Origin: Alistipes sp. | GTDB taxonomy: Bacteria > Bacteroidota > Bacteroidia > Bacteroidales > Rikenellaceae | DNA: 7,268 bases | Direction of reading: 5' to 3' | Assembly (NCBI GenBank): GCA_028691095.1 | Contig: JAQUZZ010000066.1 | Location: 1 to 7,268, forward strand | Shown here: piece by piece, positions 4,703-7,268 of the stretch | Layout: every line of letters begins with the position of its first letter | Position numbering within the stretch: the stretch's first letter is position 1 | Translations under genes and position numbers: made by a program | Notes under the pieces: generated by a model | Database searches by the model: none | What the model was told of the DNA's origin: nothing | Seen by the model: the letters and a program-made list of their open reading frames with translations, nothing else

Positions 4703-6136
4703 GTGGAAAACGGAAATTATAATGTTGCGATTGACTTGGGTACCAACACCGTGGTAGCCGTAGTTGGTGCGAAAAGCGAAGAGGGTAAGATTCACGTGAT
4801 AGATCGAGAGATCGTTCCTGTGGAGGGAATGGTACGTGGAGAGATCCGCAATATAGATCAGGTTTCGCGCAGCATCAAACGATGTGTCGAGCAGATCGAA
4901 CAACGACAGAATTTCCGGATCACAGAGGCCTCTGCCGGTATTTCGGGTCAGCACATTCGGAGCGTAAAGCAGCTCTACTACGTCTTTGCCAGTCGGGGTG
5001 GGGAGATCCGTCAGGAGGATGTGCGCCAGTTGCACGATAGTATGCGTAAAGTGCCGGCTCCCGATGGCGAACGCATTTTGCAGATTATCCCCCAAAACTA
5101 TATCGTGGACGACGAGGAGGAGACCTCTTCGCCGGTGGGAACTTTTGGCAACAAACTCTCCTCGACGTTCAATATCGTCTTGGGAGATTCGTTGGCCATC
5201 AATCGGATGGAGATGGCACTTTCGCGTGCCGGAGTGACACCGCGGGGCGTATACCTCAATGCCATCGCCTCAGCCGATGCCGTGCTCTCGGCCGATGAGA
5301 AACAGGAGGGCGTTGCAGTGGTGGATATTGGCGCGGGGACTACCGATGTGGTGGTCTATTGCGGCGATGTGGTACGTCACGTAGGCATTGTTCCGATGGG
5401 AGGCAATGCCATCAATAAAGACATTCGCTCCTACGGAATTTTGGAGAAGCATGTGGAGAATCTCAAGATCCGTTACGGAAACGCCATGCGCAGTATGGCT
5501 CCCTCCGATATGTATATCACTACACCGGGGCTGAGTTCCAAGGCCTCCAAAGAGATCTCGGCGCAGAATCTCTCCGCAATTATTGAGGCGCGAATGTTGG
5601 ATATTTTCGATTTTGTGGTCGAAGAGTTGAAGAAATCGGAGTGCCAAGATCGATTGACTGCGGGAGTTGTCCTCACCGGAGGCGGGGCGCAACTGAAGAA
5701 TATCGAGACTCTTTTCAAGGAGTATACCCATATTGAAGCCCGTGTGGCCGGTGCCGAGTGCGTTTTGGACGAGGAGTCGGTCGAGTTGGCCGGAATGCCC
5801 ACCATGGCTACTGCCATGGGATTGTTGGTTCGTGCCTGTCAGGAGCGAGAGCCGCATCGCGAAAGCCGTGCGACGAGTACCCCGTTGCGTCAGGCTGCAC
5901 CCTCTGCCGCGACCGAGACCCCGGAACCGCGCCCCGTATCGGCACGGAAGATTAACGATCTCTATCGTGGGGGGGCAAGCAATGCCAACGAGCCTGCGGT
6001 GGATCCGACTGAAGAGATGGAGGAGGAGTCGGAGACGACAGCGGCTCCTGCAAAACGGAAATTTAAATTCGTCTCCAAAATGAAGGAGATGATCAATCGT
6101 GTCTTCGATGAAGAGATCGAGGACAACGAGATCTAA
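4703..6136 (+). CDS. ftsA: FtsA, actin-like membrane anchor of the Z ring
   Basis: Actin/Hsp70-fold ATPase that binds the FtsZ tail and tethers the ring to the inner membrane, then recruits later division proteins. The protein has 477 residues, longer than the roughly 420 of E. coli because of the C-terminal linker. Visible are phosphate loop 1 DLGTNTVVAVVG (11-22), the SHS2/1C domain (about 80-165), phosphate loop 2 DIGAGTTDVVVY (208-219) and the adenosine motif VLTGGGAQLKNI (323-334). Residues about 380-450 form a low-complexity Pro/Ala/Glu linker. The end, KFKFVSKMKEMINRVF (453-468), looks like the amphipathic membrane-targeting helix, followed by an acidic tail. GTG is the only possible start here (TAG at 4691-4693 in frame). 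It sits 77 bases after ftsQ and 28 bases before ftsZ, surely one transcript. Confidence 0.97.
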   Translation: MENGNYNVAIDLGTNTVVAVVGAKSEEGKIHVIDREIVPVEGMVRGEIRNIDQVSRSIKRCVEQIEQRQNFRITEASAGISGQHIRSVKQLYYVFASRGGEIRQEDVRQLHDSMRKVPAPDGERILQIIPQNYIVDDEEETSSPVGTFGNKLSSTFNIVLGDSLAINRMEMALSRAGVTPRGVYLNAIASADAVLSADEKQEGVAVVDIGAGTTDVVVYCGDVVRHVGIVPMGGNAINKDIRSYGILEKHVENLKIRYGNAMRSMAPSDMYITTPGLSSKASKEISAQNLSAIIEARMLDIFDFVVEELKKSECQDRLTAGVVLTGGGAQLKNIETLFKEYTHIEARVAGAECVLDEESVELAGMPTMATAMGLLVRACQEREPHRESRATSTPLRQAAPSAATETPEPRPVSARKINDLYRGGASNANEPAVDPTEEMEEESETTAAPAKRKFKFVSKMKEMINRVFDEEIEDNEI

Positions 6137-6157
6137 TCGCTTATAGAGCAAAGATAC

Positions 6158-6163
6158 AAGGAA
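6158..6163 (+). promoter_or_regulatory. Possible Shine-Dalgarno before ftsZ, very close to the start
   Basis: AAGGAA ends one base before the ATG at 6165, closer than the usual five to nine bases. A start at the second ATG (6183, residue 7) would give better room and cannot be excluded. Bacteroidota rely little on this signal, so the first ATG is kept. Confidence 0.35.
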
Positions 6164-6164
6164 T

Positions 6165-7268
6165 ATGGCCGAAGAGAATACAATGATTGATTTTGAGATC
6201 CCGAAATTGTCGCCCTCCATCATTATGGTGACGGGCGTGGGCGGCGGCGGTAGCAATGCGGTCAATCATATGTTTGACCTGGAGATTGCCGATGTCTCAT
6301 TTATGGTCTGTAATACCGATCCGCAGGCACTGCGCAACAGTCCGGTTCCCGTGAAGGTGCGGCTCGGACAGAATGGGTTGGGCGCAGGCAACAATCCGGA
6401 GAAGGGACGCCAATCGGCGTTGGAGAGTCTGGACGAGATTGTCGACATCTACAAGCGTGAGGGCACCAAGATGGTCTTTATTACGGCCGGAATGGGAGGT
6501 GGTACGGGTACGGGGGCCGCTCCGGTCATTGCCCGTGCAGCCAAAGAGTTGGGGATCCTGACCGTCGCCATTGTGACCCTGCCCTTCAAGACCGAAGGTC
6601 CCAAACGGATGCGTCAGGCCTATCAGGGTATTGATGAGTTGCGCGGTTGCGTCGACTCCTTGCTCTTGATTAACAACGAGAACATTCAGGAGATCTTTGG
6701 AAAACTAACCCTTACCGAGGCCTTCGGAAAGGCCGATGATATTTTGGCTACGGCAGCGCGTGGCATTGCCGAGGTCATCACTCGTGAGAATACGGTCAAT
6801 GTCGATTTTGCCGATGTGCAGACCGTGATGAGCGAGAGTGGCGTAGCGTTGATGGGTTCGGGGCGTGCTTCGGGTGAGGATCGGGCGATGGCTGTGGCGA
6901 ATATGGCCTTAGAGTCACCGTTGCTCAACCACAATGATATTGCCGGAGCCAAGAACATTCTGATTAACATCACCTCCGGAACCAACGAGATCACCTTGGA
7001 GGAGACCTACATGATTACCGAGTATATCCAGGAGCGTGCAGGAAATAACGCCGATATTATTTGGGGAGCCGGTAGAGATGAGACCTTGGGCGAGGATATT
7101 GAGGTGACGATCATTGCCACGGGATTCGATTATACGCAGATGAACATGGTGAGCTACTCTCCGTTGCAGGGGTATAAGGATGCACAGCGCAAAGTGGCTG
7201 CACCCGCAGAAGTACCCGCACCGCAGAAGGAGGCGACAGCTCCGATGGCTTCAACCTCTGAGATGCGC
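6165..7268 (+). CDS. ftsZ: FtsZ, tubulin-like division GTPase (5' part)
   Basis: Polymerises with GTP at midcell into the ring that organises septal wall synthesis. The 368 residues in the window cover the whole globular part; the gene runs off the end of the window. The GTP-binding domain has [11 protein letters not shown] (24-34), the tubulin signature [12 protein letters not shown] (109-120) and the PFKTEGPKR segment. The T7 synergy loop NVDFADV (212-218) has the catalytic Asp at 214. [13 protein letters not shown] and the C-terminal subdomain up to TIIATGFDY are normal. Residues after about 345 begin an Ala/Pro-rich linker; the conserved C-terminal peptide that binds FtsA is beyond the window. 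It starts 28 bases after ftsA, so co-transcription is expected. No missing key residue is seen. Confidence 0.98.
   Translation, partial: MAEENTMIDFEIPKLSPSIIMVTGVGGGGSNAVNHMFDLEIADVSFMVCNTDPQALRNSPVPVKVRLGQNGLGAGNNPEKGRQSALESLDEIVDIYKREGTKMVFITAGMGGGTGTGAAPVIARAAKELGILTVAIVTLPFKTEGPKRMRQAYQGIDELRGCVDSLLLINNENIQEIFGKLTLTEAFGKADDILATAARGIAEVITRENTVNVDFADVQTVMSESGVALMGSGRASGEDRAMAVANMALESPLLNHNDIAGAKNILINITSGTNEITLEETYMITEYIQERAGNNADIIWGAGRDETLGEDIEVTIIATGFDYTQMNMVSYSPLQGYKDAQRKVAAPAEVPAPQKEATAPMASTSEMR

Overview
The window is a section of the division and cell wall (dcw) cluster of a Bacteroidota member. All genes lie on the + strand in the order ftsW (3' end), murG, murC, ftsQ, ftsA, ftsZ (5' part). 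Direct succession of murG, murC and ftsQ with no murB or ddl between them, together with the divergent FtsQ and the FtsA with a long C-terminal linker, fits the order Bacteroidales. The moderately GC-rich genes and weak Shine-Dalgarno signals would suit a Rikenellaceae/Alistipes-like organism, but that family assignment is only an inference.

Layout: 1-417 is the end of ftsW, the septal SEDS glycan polymerase. 620-1753 is murG (lipid II synthase) and 1967-3328 is murC (UDP-MurNAc:L-alanine ligase). 3777-4625 is ftsQ (divisome membrane protein), 4703-6136 is ftsA (membrane anchor of the Z ring) and 6165-7268 is ftsZ, cut by the window edge. The products make the lipid II precursor, polymerise it at the septum and place the ring that directs this work. 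ftsQ, ftsA and ftsZ are tightly packed (gaps of 77 and 28 bp). The gaps around murG and murC are unusually long.

The unusual part is in those long gaps. All three (ftsW-murG, murG-murC, murC-ftsQ) carry arrays of one roughly 73-bp repeat: two, two and three units. The middle array is inverted relative to the outer two. Each unit holds a hairpin near its start whose arms change together between copies, and a second, weaker hairpin around CGGTAT...ATACCG. Two arrays share defined ends: a left end AAGTAAYTSCAAAGAATG and a right end with the hairpin AGCAC-3 nt-GTGCT. The right end of the middle array runs into murG and supplies its stop codon and last residues. In array 3 the right end sits 13 bases before the GTG start of ftsQ. 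I do not recognise this repeat family. It looks like an intergenic, structured, possibly mobile (REP/MITE-like) element that has entered an essential operon.

About 200 bp after murC (3329-3526) is a GC-rich spacer with possible secondary structure and no recognisable gene. I found no convincing Bacteroidota promoter (TTTG / TAnnTTTG at proper spacing), rho-independent terminator, tRNA or CRISPR.
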